Part shown: in pieces, positions 1 to 15,000 of the stretch
Layout of the letters: every line of letters begins with the position of its first letter
How positions within the stretch are numbered: the first letter of the stretch is position 1
The notes under the pieces: model-generated
What the model saw: the letters and a program-made list of their open reading frames with translations, nothing else
The model's database searches: none
Told to the model about the DNA's origin: nothing
Translations under genes and position numbers: made by a program
Source: Anaeromyces robustus
Lineage: Eukaryota > Neocallimastigomycota > Neocallimastigomycetes > Neocallimastigales > Neocallimastigaceae
Direction: 5' to 3'
DNA: 15,000 nucleotides
Assembly: GCA_002104895.1 (NCBI GenBank)
Contig: MCFG01000419.1
Coordinates: 5,001-20,000, forward strand

Positions 1-14959
<14,959 letters not shown>

Positions 14960-15000
14960 TTATAAAATCATAATTAATTATATTTAATAAAAATAAATAA

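Overview
The window is AT-rich eukaryotic DNA that holds most of one very large, intron-containing gene on the minus strand. The AT-rich flanks, the (AAAT)n and (AAT)n microsatellites, the short GT-AG introns, the Asn/Lys/Ser-rich linkers and an oxygen-sensitive pyruvate-oxidising enzyme together suggest an anaerobic eukaryote. An anaerobic chytrid fungus (Neocallimastigomycota) is my best guess. This is an inference from composition and gene content, and another AT-rich anaerobic protist is possible. The standard genetic code fits: no in-frame stop interrupts the exons.

Layout, read on the minus strand from right to left. Five exons (14931/14914-14450, 14323-14150, 14005-13188, 13051-10531, 10042-962) are separated by introns of 126, 144, 136 and 488 bp. 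They join in frame into about 4352 codons counted from the first in-frame ATG in the window. The true start probably lies in a further exon upstream of the window, because reading continues in frame past that ATG into a segment that looks like PFOR. The first ~1190 residues are a complete pyruvate:ferredoxin oxidoreductase (PFOR): pyrimidine-binding N-domain, transketolase-C-like and gamma domains, a 2x[4Fe-4S] ferredoxin domain, and a TPP domain with the four proximal-cluster cysteines. The next ~3150 residues are seventeen consecutive flavodoxin-like (CPR/CysJ-type FMN) domains. The first straddles intron 4, and the other sixteen lie in a single uninterrupted 9.1 kb exon. I see no FAD/NADPH reductase module, so the protein is not a standard pyruvate:NADP+ oxidoreductase (PNO).

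The array is uneven. Ten domains keep the three FMN-binding loops, one (domain 2) is degraded, and six (domains 6, 7, 9, 15, 16, 17) share a shortened second loop together with loss of the aromatic residue in the third loop. Domains 11/12 share 407 identical bases and domains 6/7 differ at only about ten of 431, so the array has changed recently by duplication or gene conversion.

The 3' flank (1-961) holds no gene that I can support. It contains a ~217 bp (AAAT)n tract and very AT-rich DNA. Intron 4 carries a 337 bp pure (AAT)n tract. The PFOR part would take electrons from pyruvate through TPP and three [4Fe-4S] clusters. The flavodoxin array would then be the built-in acceptor, store or relay, and the final acceptor would have to be encoded elsewhere.
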